Shown piece by piece: positions 1 through 9,612 of a DNA stretch of 64,000 nucleotides. The translations under genes and the position numbers were made by a program. The notes under the pieces were generated by a model, which was not told the origin of the DNA, did not search any database, and was given only the letters and a program-made list of their open reading frames with translations. Position 1 is the first letter of the stretch, and every line of letters begins with the position of its first letter. This DNA comes from Candidatus Sodalis pierantonius str. SOPE (GTDB taxonomy: Bacteria > Pseudomonadota > Gammaproteobacteria > Enterobacterales > Enterobacteriaceae), in NCBI RefSeq assembly GCF_000517405.1, contig NZ_CP006568.1, forward strand, positions 3,782,001 to 3,846,000, read 5' to 3'.

Positions 1-150
1 TCATCCTAGGAAGGCTTTCTTACTCATTATACCTTTGGCACTGGCCTATTTTTGTCGTGGGACGTTACCTGGGGTTCAAAGAAAACCTTGTTTTTACTAT
101 TACATGTTATACACTAACTTTACTGCTCTCCTGTATTTCTTATTTTTTTA

Positions 151-1205
151 CGCTTTGTTGAATAAATCCGAAATTTGTGACGACTTCCTCCCTATCAGGG
201 CGATTGGTACATGATGCGGACGCTGTTTGGCATTCCTAACAACGTGATCCGATTAAGCGCTTTGACCATTGCCATAGCCTCACCTACCTGCGCGTCATAG
301 TCATGCAGACTCAGATGACCACCCAGAAGTGTTTTAAACCGGAACATGGCCGTTTCAGCCAGTGAACGCCGGTGATAACCTACTTTCTTTTTCCAGGTAT
401 CGTTATTGCCGCTCAGATGCTGATTTGCCACCGCATGGTTACGCTCATGGTATCGAGCTGGCCAATATTGCGCACCACTTCGCGGTGGGATAAGCGGCTT
501 TATTTTTTTCCTCAGCAGAGCATCATGACAGTAACGCGTATCGTAAGCACTGTCAGCCGACGCTTCCCTGATTTTCCGGTGGGTTTGGTTAATCAGCCCG
601 GGCAGCGCCTGCGCATCTGTCGTACCGCTTAGCGATAAATCGGCACAGATAATTTCATGTGTCGCGCTATCTACTGCCAGATGAAGCTTGCGCCATACTC
701 TGCGCCTCTCAGCCCCATGCTGCCTGACTTTCCATTCGCCTTCGCCGAAGATTTTCAGGCCGGTGCCATCGATGACCAGGTGTGAGATTTCGCCGCGGGT
801 TGGCGTTTTTATGCTGATGTCGACGGTTTTTGCTCGCCGGCTGACCAGAGAGTAATCTGGGCAGCGCAGCGACAGCCCCATCAGTTTAAAAATCGCGTCA
901 ACGAAACCCTGTAACGCCCGGAGCGAAAGGTTAAACACGCGCTTTATCATCAGAACCGTGGTAATGGCCATATCGGTGTAGTGAAGCGGCCGGCCACGAT
1001 GTTCAGGGGGTGTACTCTCAGTCCATGCAGCAATGGCTGACTCATCAAGCCATACTGTCATGTCCCCCCGCTGCCTGAGCGAATTGTTGTATGCGGGCCA
1101 GTTGGTGATTTTAAACTTTTGCTTTGCCATGGGGACCTGATGTTGAAACGAATGTAGTGATCAGAGCCGCCAGTCACCTAAAAGTTCGATTTATTCAACA
1201 AAGCC
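151..1205 (-). mobile_element. IS903-like element (IS5 family), copy 1, with TSD
   Basis: 1055-bp element with IS903-type ends, GGCTTTGTTGAATAAATC at 1205 (upstream of the transposase) and CGCTTTGTTGAATAAATC at 151. It is flanked by the 9-bp direct repeat ATTTTTTTA at 142-150 and 1206-1214, so it is an unrearranged simple insertion into the acyltransferase gene. Confidence 0.95.
195..1130 (-). CDS. IS903-like transposase (311 aa)
   Basis: DDE transposase of the IS5 family, about 307 aa in the other copies. Catalytic acidic residues lie in HLVIDGTG, in ADSAYDTRY and in the C-terminal signature Y-2-R-3-E-6-K (YHRRSLAETAMFRFK). The normal TAA stop is TAC here, so the frame runs on for four residues (YQSP). 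It probably still folds; activity is not known. Confidence 0.9.
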   Translation of the reverse strand: MAKQKFKITNWPAYNNSLRQRGDMTVWLDESAIAAWTESTPPEHRGRPLHYTDMAITTVLMIKRVFNLSLRALQGFVDAIFKLMGLSLRCPDYSLVSRRAKTVDISIKTPTRGEISHLVIDGTGLKIFGEGEWKVRQHGAERRRVWRKLHLAVDSATHEIICADLSLSGTTDAQALPGLINQTHRKIREASADSAYDTRYCHDALLRKKIKPLIPPRSGAQYWPARYHERNHAVANQHLSGNNDTWKKKVGYHRRSLAETAMFRFKTLLGGHLSLHDYDAQVGEAMAMVKALNRITLLGMPNSVRIMYQSP

Positions 1206-2147
1206 ATTTTTTTATTGAAAAACCATGTAGAAAAAAAAGCAACTCTTTGCCAACATCTTTTTCAATCCTCGTGTTAATACCAATAATTATTTTTGTAGCA
1301 CTATACTCATTGACCGAACGATACAATGGGTTCAGTGGGCGCTTTGGTGCAGATTATTTGCGTATAACATCTACGCTGGACAAATATGAGTCGCCCTATA
1401 GAGAGTCATGTTTGAACGATAATGAGGACGGAAAAAATAACGATTGTATCATTGGTGATACAGACGCCCTCAAAAAGGCACTACTGATCGGAGACTCACA
1501 TTCTAATCATTTTTGGAATTTTATAGATTTATTGGCTAAGGATGCGCATGTCTCTGTGATGGTACAGGGCACATCGACGTGTTTAGTGTTACCCGGTATT
1601 TCTCAGTTTGATTGGGGGCGCTACAAAAACAGTGTTTATAAAGATTGCCATGACAATGTGGCCCGCTATTATGACAAGATACAAAAAGAGAAATTTGATT
1701 ATGTCATCATTGGTGAAGTCTGGAACCATTATACAAGTGACAATATCATAAATAAACTCGGGGATGCGCGTTCAGAGGCGTTGCCCAGACAACGCATTGA
1801 AGTCGCGATGAGAAAGGCGATGGGTATCATAATTAAATCAGGCGCAAAGCCCGTTATTATAAAAACAATCTATATTGCACCCAAAGAATACGTACCATGC
1901 TTTTATCAAAACGTCAAATTAAGAGCACACAATAAAGACGCATCTTGTGAACGTGGTGTATGGAATGGTGATGGTAGTGACTGGTTCAATCAGCTTTTTA
2001 AGCAATTAAAAACTGAATATCCTTCCCTTATTATTATTGACCCGAAGCGCGTACAATGCTCGGGGAAAAACTGTGTAACAGAAATTGATGGGATCCCTAT
2101 TTACCGTGATTACTGGCATCTTACAGATCACGCTTCTTTTATTTTTG

Positions 2148-3204
2148 GGCTTTGTTAAATAAATCGAACTTTTAGGTGACTGGCGGCTCTGATCACTACA
2201 TTCGTTTCAACATCAGGTCCCCATGGCAAAGCAAAAGTTTAAAATCACCAACTGGCCCGCATACAACAATGCGCTCAGGCAGCGGGGGGACATGACAGTA
2301 TGGCTTGATGAGTCAGCCATTGCTGCATGAACTGAGAGTACACCACCTGAACATCGTGGCCGGCCGCTTCACTACACCGATATGGCCATTACCACGGTTC
2401 TGATGATAAAGCGCGTGTTTAACCTTTCGCTCCGGGCGTTACAGGGTTTCGTTGACGCGATTTTTAAACTGATGGGGCTGTCGCTGCGCTGCCCAGATTA
2501 CTCTCTGGTCAGCCGGCGAGCAAAAACCGTCGACATCAGCATAAAAACGCCAACCCGCGGCGAAATCTCACACCTGGTCATCGATGGCACCGGCCTGAAA
2601 ATCTTCGGCGAAGGCGAATGGAAAGTCAGGCAGCATGGGGCTGAAAGGCGCAGAGTATGGCGCAAGCTTCATCTGGCAGTAGATAGCGCGACACATGAAA
2701 TTATCTGTGCCGATTTATCGCTAAGCGGTACGACAGATGCGCAGGCGCTGCCCGGGCTGATTAACCAAACCCACCGGAAAATCAGGGAAGCGTCGGCTGA
2801 CAGTGCTTACGATACGCGTTACTGTCATGATGCTCTGCTGAGGAAAAAAATAAAGCCGCTTATCCCACCGCGAAGTGGTGCGCAATATTGGCCAGCTCGA
2901 TACCATGAGCGTAACCATGCGGTGGCAAATCAGCATCTGAGCGGCAATAACGATACCTGGAAAAAGAAAGTAGGTTATCACCGGCGTTCACTGGCTGAAA
3001 CGGCCATGTTCCAGTTTAAAACACTTCTGGGTGGTCATCTGAGTCTGCATGACTATGACGCGCAGGTAGGTGAGGCTCTATGGCAATGGTCAAAGCGCTT
3101 AACCGGATCACGCTGTTAGGAATGCCAAACAGCGTCCGCATCATGTAACAATCGCCCTGATAGGGAGGAAGTCGTCACAAATTTCGGATTTATTCAACAA
3201 AGCG
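2148..3204 (+). mobile_element. IS903-like element, copy 2, no matching TSD
   Basis: 1057-bp copy with both inverted ends. The left flank (TTATTTTTG, acyltransferase) and right flank (CCCACCACA, phage tail-fibre gene) do not match, so this copy marks a recombination junction rather than a simple insertion. The same left junction recurs at 45014. Confidence 0.93.
2223..3148 (+). pseudogene. IS903-like transposase, broken
   Basis: Same transposase as the other IS903 copies, with a nonsense change (TGG to TGA) at 2338-2340 about 40 codons in, and a 2-bp insertion near 3075 that shifts the last 25 or so codons. An internal ATG at 2382 leaves an open frame of 245 residues, which is unlikely to be a working enzyme. 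Confidence 0.9.
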
Positions 3205-3938
3205 CCCACCACATCGACACCGTAAAATTCGGTGCTCATAGGTTGCCCAGGATAAGGGTAATACCGGCATTCACCTGAACGTTTCTCGTTGCCATTTTGC
3301 CCACGGCCATAAAAATGCAGAATATCCGTGAGATGGCCACCACCGAATAGGGAGACGGCTTTACCAAACGTTGCCCCACCGCTCGCCGTGAGATTACCGC
3401 CGACTTCAAGGTTTTTTACCCAATGCAGGCGCTCTGTATTCCACTCGCCGGTTTTGACATTGTTGGCGTACAACGCGACGCTGCCTTTGCCATTAGCAAT
3501 CAGCCCTGAATCGCTGTCGCCGACATTAACCGAATGAGTGATCTGCAGACGGCCGTTAACCGTGCCACCGGTACGTTTATCCAGCGCGTTCTGTGCCTGT
3601 TCAACGGTATTTTTTAGCCCCAGATGGGCCACGAACGCCGCTTTATCCGGGATATCCGAGCCGTTATTTTTCTTGAGCAGGCTGCGTTTTTCATTCTCCT
3701 GCCGGGCTTGCGCAATCAGCCCCTGGATGGCCTCGGCCAGCTGGTTGTTCTGCGCCGGATTGGGTTGCATCCCGGCGGCCGCCAGAATGTGCTTATGCTC
3801 GGTCTGGGTATCGATGACCGCACCCTGCATGGCGTTTAGCCACTGGGCGTAAAGCACGGTGCCCCTGACGTCGCCGGCCGGGTCGCCGTCATGAAACAGC
3901 CCGTCATCGCTGTTAATCGGCGCGATAATGTCCTTCAT
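3205..3938 (-). pseudogene. Phage tail fibre protein, 3' end lost
   Basis: About 245 residues from the ATG at 3938. The N-terminus resembles tail-fibre/tail-collar proteins of Mu- and P2-like prophages (starts MKDIIAPINSDDGLFHDGDP). The middle has short repeated beta-type motifs (GGTVNGRLQITHSVNVGDSD, NLEVGGNLTASGGATFGKAV) as expected of a fibre shaft. The distal, receptor-binding end is cut by IS903 copy 2 at 3204. Its start overlaps the stop of the upstream YmfQ-like gene (ATGA), the usual order of tail genes. It is a remnant with no intact prophage around it. Confidence 0.8.
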
Positions 3939-4399
3939 GGGCGCGTTTTCTCCCGGTAGTTAAACACCACCTGGGTGTGCGCGGGTTTCAGGTCCTTAAA
4001 CAGCCCTTCAATCAGGTTCTGCCCGAAGGTCAGCAGCTTTTCCCCGGCCAGCGAGCTGCCGGCGCGGAACGGCTCCGGCTCGTCGATGGTGATGCGGTAG
4101 CCCAGCGATTTGGCGAGAGTGATAAAATATTTGCGGCTCAGACCGCCGGTGGCGTTGATTCGCGCCAGCACCTGCTGACGACGCTGCTGTAGCGTCATGC
4201 CGCTGTCGGGGGAAAGACTTAACATTCGCAGTCGGCCAGTAGCCCCATGGCGAGGAAGGGGGTGATACCGTAGGCCACTTCGCCTGCGCGGATTTCCAGC
4301 TGTGCCAGGCTCTTCCCCTCAGCCTGCAGTTCAGCCGTCAGGCGCTCACCGGTCAGTGCATAGCTTTTCGGTGGCAGCAGCGCACTGAGCAGCTGTGCG

Positions 4400-5717
4400 G
4401 AGCCTGTTTAGAAATTTGTGTATTTGCCTGATTTTGATATGTTCAATCCAACATCAAAAACAGGTTAATTTATGGACGAAAAACAGTTGCAGGCTCTGGC
4501 TAACGAACTGGCCAAAAATCTCAAAACCCCTGAAGATCTCAGTCACTTCGATCGGCTGCTGAAAAAAATTAGCGCCGAAGCAGCTCTCAATGCCGAAATG
4601 ACCCATCACCTCGGCTACGATAAAAATCAGCCTAAACCGGGGACCAACGCCCGCAACGGCTATTCCACAAAAACCGTTACCACTGGCGATGGCCCGCTGG
4701 CGCTGCGTACTCCGCGCGATCGTGACGGTTCCTTTGAACCGCAACTGGTGAAGAAGAACCAGACCCGGATTACCGGGATAGATAACCAGATTTTATCGTT
4801 GTACGCCAAAGGGATGACCACCCGCGAGATCGCCGCCGCGTTCAAAGAGCTGTATGACGCCGATGTCTCGCCGGCGCTGGTCTCAAAGGTCACCGATGCG
4901 GTCATGGAGCAGGTTGTCGAATGGCAAAACCGGCCTCTGGATGCAATCTATCCCATTGTTTATCTTGACTGTATCGTTCTAAAAGTCCGGCAGGACAGCC
5001 GCATCATCAACAAATCTGTGTTCCTGGCGCTGGGCATCAACATCGAAGGCCAGAAAGAGTTGCTAGGTATGTGGCTGGCCGAAAATGAAGGCGCAAAGTT
5101 CTGGCTGAACGTGCTGACAGAGCTGAAAAACCGCGGCCTGAACGATATCCTTATCGCCTGCGTAGACGGGCTGAAAGGTTTCCCTGACGCTATTAACGCG
5201 GTGTATCCGGAGGCGCGGCTCCAGCTGTGTATCGTACATATGGTGCGCAACAGCCTGCGGTTCGTCTCCTGGAAGGACTACAAGGCCGTCATCCGCGACC
5301 TGAAAGCTATCTATCAGGCCCCTACGGAAGAAGCCGGCTTGCAGGAGCTGGAAGCGTTCTCCAGTGCCTGGGACATCCGCTACTACCCGCAAATAAGTCG
5401 AAGCTGGCAGGCAAACTGGGCCAATCTGGCCACGTTCTTTGCCTACCCAACGGACATCCGCAAGATGATCTACACGACCAACGCCATCGAGTCGTTAAAC
5501 AGCGTGATCCGGCATGCCATCAAAAAGCGCAAGGTGTTCCCGACCGACGACGCAGTGAAAAAGGTGGTGTGGCTGGCGATACAGGCGGCCTCACAGAAAT
5601 GGACAATGTCTTTGAGGGACTGGCGCATGGCAATGAGCCGCTTTATTATCGAGTTCGGTGACCGCCTGGACGGTCACTTCTGAGAAAAGGCATTTACACA
5701 GAATCGTGTACAGGGTC
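4400..5717 (+). mobile_element. IS256-like element, copy A, with TSD
   Basis: 1318-bp element beginning GAGCCTGTTTAGAAATT and ending in the imperfect inverted copy (reverse complement GACCCTGTACACGATTC). The 8-bp duplication GCTGTGCG flanks it at 4392-4399 and 5718-5725. It is an intact simple insertion into the YmfQ-like gene. Confidence 0.95.
4472..5683 (+). CDS. IS256-family (MULE-type) transposase, 403 aa
   Basis: Full-length mutator-type DDE transposase. Catalytic aspartates lie in VYLDCIVLK and ACVDGLKGF, followed by the C-2-H motif CIVHMVRN and the glutamate in TTNAIESLN. It differs from the common 402-aa form by one extra tyrosine (RYYPQI). It starts 73 bp inside the left end, after an AGGTTAATTT spacer. 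Confidence 0.93.
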   Translation: MDEKQLQALANELAKNLKTPEDLSHFDRLLKKISAEAALNAEMTHHLGYDKNQPKPGTNARNGYSTKTVTTGDGPLALRTPRDRDGSFEPQLVKKNQTRITGIDNQILSLYAKGMTTREIAAAFKELYDADVSPALVSKVTDAVMEQVVEWQNRPLDAIYPIVYLDCIVLKVRQDSRIINKSVFLALGINIEGQKELLGMWLAENEGAKFWLNVLTELKNRGLNDILIACVDGLKGFPDAINAVYPEARLQLCIVHMVRNSLRFVSWKDYKAVIRDLKAIYQAPTEEAGLQELEAFSSAWDIRYYPQISRSWQANWANLATFFAYPTDIRKMIYTTNAIESLNSVIRHAIKKRKVFPTDDAVKKVVWLAIQAASQKWTMSLRDWRMAMSRFIIEFGDRLDGHF

Positions 5718-5738
5718 GCTGTGCGTAATCGCGGCCGT

Positions 5739-5828
5739 TCATGGCATTGTCTCCACGGTGATAGTGCCTGCGCGTATCCACTGCACGGTCTGTTTGTTCA
5801 CCACCGGCACCACATTGGTGCTGGGGGG
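5739..5828 (-). pseudogene. Baseplate J (Mu gp47-like) C-terminal stub
   Basis: The last 29 codons of a frame ending PVVNKQTVQWIRAGTITVET-MP, with its stop overlapping the YmfQ-like start at 5742 (ATGA). The position immediately upstream of YmfQ and the terminal sequence suit the baseplate J family. Everything upstream is replaced by IS21 copy 1 at 5829. Confidence 0.6.
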
Positions 5829-5948
5829 TGCAGATTCCGATGTATCCGATCAGCTGTTCCGGCGACATCCGATCAGTTATTCCGATATTTTCCGATCACC
5901 CATTCCAGTGATATTCGATCACGTGTTCGCTCATCTTCTGACTCGAGT

Positions 5949-6698
5949 TTAGTCTATTTTTCCTGTGCTGGCTACTCCTTGCTCTTTGCGTAGTGATTCG
6001 CCTTTAAGTTCCAATCTATAGCTGGGGTGTACTAACCGATCGAGTAACGCGTCAGCTGTCGTGGGGTTTTCTATCAGTCCATACCATTTTTTCACCGGCA
6101 GTTGACTGATCAGGATGCTGCTGCTTTTGTCGTAGCGATCCTCCATCATCTCCAACAGCATCGTTGCCTGCATCGGACTTATTGATTCTAGGCCCACGTC
6201 GTCCAAGATCAGTAACTCTATTTTTTCTAACTGCTTAAGCTGTTTTAGATAGGTCCCGTCTACCTGACACTGGTGAAGATGGGCCAGCAACCGACCCACT
6301 CGCCAGTAACGCACGCTATATTGCTGCCGGCATGCCTGCTCACCAAGCGCACAACTGAGCCAGGTTTTGCCCGTACCTGTCGGCCCCGTGATGAGTATGC
6401 TTTTCTGATATTTCAGATATTGTCCCCCTAGCAGATTTCGTATCTGTTACGGTGTCACTCCTCGGCTAGGGATATAACGGATATCTTCCGGTTTTGCCTG
6501 CAAGCGTATTTGCGATTGCCGTCGCATACGGCATATGTGGTTGTTTTTTCTATGCAAATTTTCCGCTTCTACCATCAGCGACAACCGCTCCTCGAACCCT
6601 AGCTCCCCATAACTCCCCGGGAGTTCGCGTTGCGTCTCCAACTCCTGGACCATTGCCAACAACTTCAGCTCTCGCAGAGCCATTAACAGTGTATCCAT
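5949..6698 (-). pseudogene. istB: IS21 helper ATPase IstB, nonsense mutation
   Basis: AAA+ helper of IS21 transposition, 249 aa when intact (see 20303-21052). Here codon 84 is GAA to TAA near 6447, leaving an 83-aa stub (6447-6698) and a separate open stretch 5949-6314 that holds Walker B (LLILDDVGL) and the C-terminal part. Walker A GPTGTGKT lies between them but is not in a frame with its own start. Confidence 0.9.
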
Positions 6699-6709
6699 AT
6701 TTATTCTCC

Positions 6710-8266
6710 TTAGTGATAACTGTCCGGACCTCGGAGGTTTTCGTGAACCAGCATTGATACGCCGGCTCCGTCCTGGGTGACCTCACTTTCACGACCGTGT
6801 TTCAATACGTTGGCTATGAAAGAGCGGTTAATGCACCCTTTCTCCAACGCCAGCGCGCAGGCCTTCTCCAGTCGCGTCGTCTCATAGCGCCGTTGCAGAT
6901 TGAGTAGCCCCAGCACGGAGCGGTAAGCCTGCTCCGGATGGGCTTTGCTCTTTTGGATGGACTCGACCACTTTCAGTGTGCACCCACCCACCGACAGCGC
7001 CCAACTGCACAGCCTTTCCGGCGTCCACTGACTCTGCCCCTTATGGTTAGCCGGCATGTGCGCCGCCTGAGTCGTGTGCCTATAGGCATTATCGCTGCGA
7101 GGGTGCGTAGCCACGCAGACGCCCTTATGGTGGATTTGCACCAGCCGTTGGGTGGCGATGACGTCAACGCGCTCACCAACCAGCGGATGCGGCATCGAGT
7201 ACCAGTTTTTGCCGTAGTCTATGTGGTAATCAGGTCCCACTCGGGCAACGAGATACTCACTGTATTCCCATTGTGTGGGCGGTAGAGGCCCAAGAGCCGG
7301 TTTGTCCAGCTGCTCGAAGCGTTCAAGGCGACTTTGTCCGCCGTAATGACGCATCGGGCGCAGATTCAACTCATGATTGAGTTCTCGTATCACCTGGTTG
7401 AGTTCGGCCAGCGAGTAGAACCTACGTTTACGCAACCGGGCCAAAACCCAGCGTTCTACCAGCTGCACAGTTGATTCTGCCTTCGCCTTGTCTTTCGGTT
7501 TTCTCGGGCGCGCCGGTAGCACCACTGTCTCATAGTGATTTGCCAGCGCCTGGTAGCTCTGGTTTATGACCGGCTCATAGCGGTCAGGGGTGCTGACAGC
7601 GCGGCGCAGATTATCAGGTATCATCAGCTCCGGAACCCCACCCCCACCCATGAAGTGCAGGCAGCGGCTATTGGCGTTGAGCCACGATGCCATGTCCTGG
7701 CCTTCGCAGGCTTCGATATACGCATAGCCTGACACGCCCATGGCAGCGACGAAGATAGCGACCTGGCGTACGCTACCGGTCGCAGGGTTGACGATAGGTA
7801 CGGTGGGGCCACAGAAGTCGATGAAGAGCTTTTCGCCAGCCTTGTGCTCCATGCGCATGGAACGCCGCTGCTTCTTTTTCCAGTCACGGGACAGTGCACA
7901 AAACTGTGAGTAACCGAGGGCATCACCGCCCACGGCGGACTGATATTCCATCCAGAGCAGCTGCTTGGTCATGCCCTTGCGGCTTAACTCGGTATCGATA
8001 TCAAGCCAGCTGGGTAAGGTATTGATAACTTTTCCGGATTTGCCGGGATAGAGCAGGCGGTCGAGGTCGACGGGGGACAGTTCCGCCGGCAATGGCCAGA
8101 CCAGGTTAGATATCGTGAATCGGCCGAGGATATCGTGCACGGTAGTACAGCCTATGCCGAGCGCTGCTGCGATAGTGCGATTCGAGCGACGCTGCTCGAA
8201 TTTCATACGTAAGACATTAATATAGATGCACATTTCCGTTATCGCTTTCTTCTTTTTACGTGCCAT
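6710..8266 (-). CDS. istA: IS21 transposase IstA (518 aa)
   Basis: Open IstA with an N-terminal helix-turn-helix (RRSNRTIAAALGIGCTTVHD) and an integrase core: D in LFIDFCGP, D in LMIPDNLRR and E in KAKAESTVQ. It carries two extra glycines (MGGGGVPEL against MGGVPEL in copy 2), a 6-bp expansion of a C/A-rich run next to the second catalytic aspartate. istB begins 11 bp downstream after the ribosome site AAGGAG, so the two are co-transcribed. Confidence 0.9.
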   Translation of the reverse strand: MARKKKKAITEMCIYINVLRMKFEQRRSNRTIAAALGIGCTTVHDILGRFTISNLVWPLPAELSPVDLDRLLYPGKSGKVINTLPSWLDIDTELSRKGMTKQLLWMEYQSAVGGDALGYSQFCALSRDWKKKQRRSMRMEHKAGEKLFIDFCGPTVPIVNPATGSVRQVAIFVAAMGVSGYAYIEACEGQDMASWLNANSRCLHFMGGGGVPELMIPDNLRRAVSTPDRYEPVINQSYQALANHYETVVLPARPRKPKDKAKAESTVQLVERWVLARLRKRRFYSLAELNQVIRELNHELNLRPMRHYGGQSRLERFEQLDKPALGPLPPTQWEYSEYLVARVGPDYHIDYGKNWYSMPHPLVGERVDVIATQRLVQIHHKGVCVATHPRSDNAYRHTTQAAHMPANHKGQSQWTPERLCSWALSVGGCTLKVVESIQKSKAHPEQAYRSVLGLLNLQRRYETTRLEKACALALEKGCINRSFIANVLKHGRESEVTQDGAGVSMLVHENLRGPDSYH

Positions 8267-8335
8267 GCCATGCCCCCGGAAGCTAAAAGTCTCCAGAGTA
8301 TGGCGGAACAGAAGATGAGCGATCGGACAGAATCG

Positions 8336-8424
8336 GAATCGCTGATCGGGCGACCGGAATCAGTGATCGGATGAAATCAGAATTAGTGATCGGGTGAAAT
8401 CGGAATCAGTGATCGGATGTGACC
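8336..8424. repeat. IS21 terminal tandem repeats, four units
   Basis: Four consecutive units of about 22 bp with the core GAATCAGTGATCGG lie just inside the right end. Copy 2 (near 22684-22705) keeps only one. In IS21 elements such multiple terminal repeats are transposase binding sites. The unit loss in copy 2 looks like slippage or unequal exchange between units. Confidence 0.8.
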
Positions 8425-8434
8425 GGAACCAGCA

Positions 8435-8582
8435 CTTGCCGTTCTGCCGATCGTCGTCACGGCGGCGGTGATGTTTTTTTCACCGCCTTGGCCGGCAGAT
8501 AGTTGCGCTGCATATAGCGATGAGTTGAAACAAACGCCGCCACCAGCGTCATAACAAAGTGTCTTTTTTCATGTTTATCCAT
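8435..8582 (-). pseudogene. 5' stub of an unidentified gene downstream of adh
   Basis: A strong ribosome site (GGGGGAGGT) precedes an ATG at 8582, 43 bp after the stop of the alcohol dehydrogenase. The frame reads MDKHEKRHFVMTLVAAFVST... for 41 codons and stops near 8458. A one-base shift would continue it (NITAAVTTIGRTA) into the IS21 end at 8434. It looks like the first 45-50 codons of a third gene in the aminotransferase/adh operon. I do not recognise the product; the segment is hydrophobic enough for a membrane protein. Confidence 0.4.
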
Positions 8583-8625
8583 ACCTCCCCCTTGCCTTAA
8601 AAGACCCGAGAATCGTCCCTCGGGA

Positions 8626-9612
8626 TTAATCGCCGCTGCCCGTCCTGCCGGGTGACATCACGACCCAGCTTCGCGTGCCGGGCAACGGCGGGTTATATAA
8701 AAGTTCATAAGGCAACTGACGCAGGTCGGTTTTTTTGCCCAGCAACGTGGCGAAAAAAGCCTGATGCTGCTCGACATAACTCAGCGCCTGCAAAAAAATG
8801 GATTGCGTACAGCCCGACATGGACGCCATCAACGTCAATTCACGCTCGAACATCTCACGCGCACTCACCGGTAACGTTTCCCCGGCCTGCGATACGCCAT
8901 AAATCATCACCACGCCGGCGTCGCGTACCGCCGCCAGCGCCGTCAGCATCCCGTCCCGGCTACCGGAGCACTCAATCACCATGTGGTAATGCCGGTCCTG
9001 AGGGGTTTGCTGGCAGACGATGGGATAACTTTGCGCCCAGGCCATCGCGTCGTCATGGATATCGCATAGCGCCAGATGCGCTTGCGTCCAGCGGTGCAGC
9101 AACAGATGGCCGAACATTTTGGCCGCCACCCCTGACCCGACGATCAACACGAGTGGCGCGCTGGTGTGTTGTAATGCCGCAGCATGGGTTAATCGGCTGA
9201 GGCCGTGCATGACGCACGCCAGCGGTTCCACCAGCACCCCCAGACGGGGATCGCTCAGCGACAAAGTATGCAAACTGCTGTCCGGCGCGCAGATATGGGT
9301 GGCGAAGCCGCCGTGGTGGGTAATGCCCAGCTCTTGTTTATGGAGACAATGGCTTACCCAATCTTCCTGGCAGTACTCACACTCACCGCAGGGGATCTCG
9401 TTATTCAGCACCCGATACCGCCCGTCGGTTCCGCGGCAAACGACTTCATGGCCGAGCACTCGGCCCTCGCTCTGATCGGACCAGGCCAGGGCGCGATCGG
9501 TCTTACAGATGCCGCAGTAGCAAACTTCCCATTGTTGCCACTCGTGGTGTTGCGGGATCAATTTCTCCAGATAACACAACTTACCCGGGCCAAGCTTGAC
9601 GACCGCGGCCAT
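8626..9612 (-). CDS. Zinc-dependent medium-chain alcohol dehydrogenase
   Basis: 328-aa MDR-family oxidoreductase. The catalytic zinc ligand motif CGICKTD (about residue 33) is followed by GHE (about 54). The structural zinc loop is CGECEYCQEDWVSHC, and the Rossmann motif is GSGVAAKMFG. It starts one base after the stop of the upstream aminotransferase, so the two were translationally coupled, suggesting they act on one pathway (an amino compound and its carbonyl/alcohol partner). The substrate cannot be named. The frame is intact although its partner is broken by IS903, so it may now be expressed only from inside or across the IS. Confidence 0.85.
   Translation of the reverse strand: MAAVVKLGPGKLCYLEKLIPQHHEWQQWEVCYCGICKTDRALAWSDQSEGRVLGHEVVCRGTDGRYRVLNNEIPCGECEYCQEDWVSHCLHKQELGITHHGGFATHICAPDSSLHTLSLSDPRLGVLVEPLACVMHGLSRLTHAAALQHTSAPLVLIVGSGVAAKMFGHLLLHRWTQAHLALCDIHDDAMAWAQSYPIVCQQTPQDRHYHMVIECSGSRDGMLTALAAVRDAGVVMIYGVSQAGETLPVSAREMFERELTLMASMSGCTQSIFLQALSYVEQHQAFFATLLGKKTDLRQLPYELLYNPPLPGTRSWVVMSPGRTGSGD

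Larger units (their letters stand above)
3..2158 (+). pseudogene. OafA-like O-acyltransferase, C-terminal half, split by IS903
   Basis: Positions 3-150 encode the end of an acyltransferase-3 membrane domain (motif GRLSYSLYLWHWPIF, then hydrophobic segments). Removing the IS at 151-1205 and one 9-bp duplicate joins ...SYFF to IEKPCRKKS in frame, so the gene was whole before insertion. The rest is a periplasmic SGNH domain: block I GDSHS near 1493 and a D..HLT motif near 2108. Family members acetylate O-antigen or other surface glycans. The 3' end is cut by a second IS903 at 2148, which supplies the stop at 2156. The 5' end lies outside the window. A nearly identical copy is at 45004-45956 on the minus strand. 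Confidence 0.85.
3935..5742 (-). pseudogene. YmfQ-like phage baseplate/tail protein, split by IS256
   Basis: Reading from the ATG at 5742 (MNGRDYAQLLSALLPPKSYA), the gene is interrupted by IS256 (4400-5717) with an 8-bp duplication. It continues to LLADCE near 4230, where a frameshift breaks it. The remaining frame (MLSLSPDSGMTLQQRRQQVL... to 3935) carries the family region ARINATGGLSRKYFITLAKSLGY followed by EPFRAGS. This matches YmfQ/Mu gp48-like tail proteins, which sit between baseplate J and the tail fibre, exactly the order here. Both lesions are seen directly; the family call is from remembered sequence. Confidence 0.8.
5829..8434 (-). mobile_element. IS21-like element, copy 1
   Basis: 2606-bp element with TGC...GCA ends (TGCAGATTCCGATGTATCCG at 5829; TGCTGGTTCCGGTCACATCC inverted at 8434), carrying istA and istB on the minus strand. 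The flanks (phage baseplate gene and an unrelated fragment at 8435) share no obvious short duplication, so the copy probably sits at a recombination joint. Confidence 0.93.

Noticed and set aside
372..632. Recurring 86-aa frame opposite each IS903 transposase
   Set aside because: It is the antisense shadow of the conserved transposase and appears in every copy at the same place; no ribosome site or domain.
4454..4744. Recurring 96-, 81- and 108-aa frames opposite the IS256 transposase
   Set aside because: Antisense shadows kept open by GC-rich codon structure, present in all copies.
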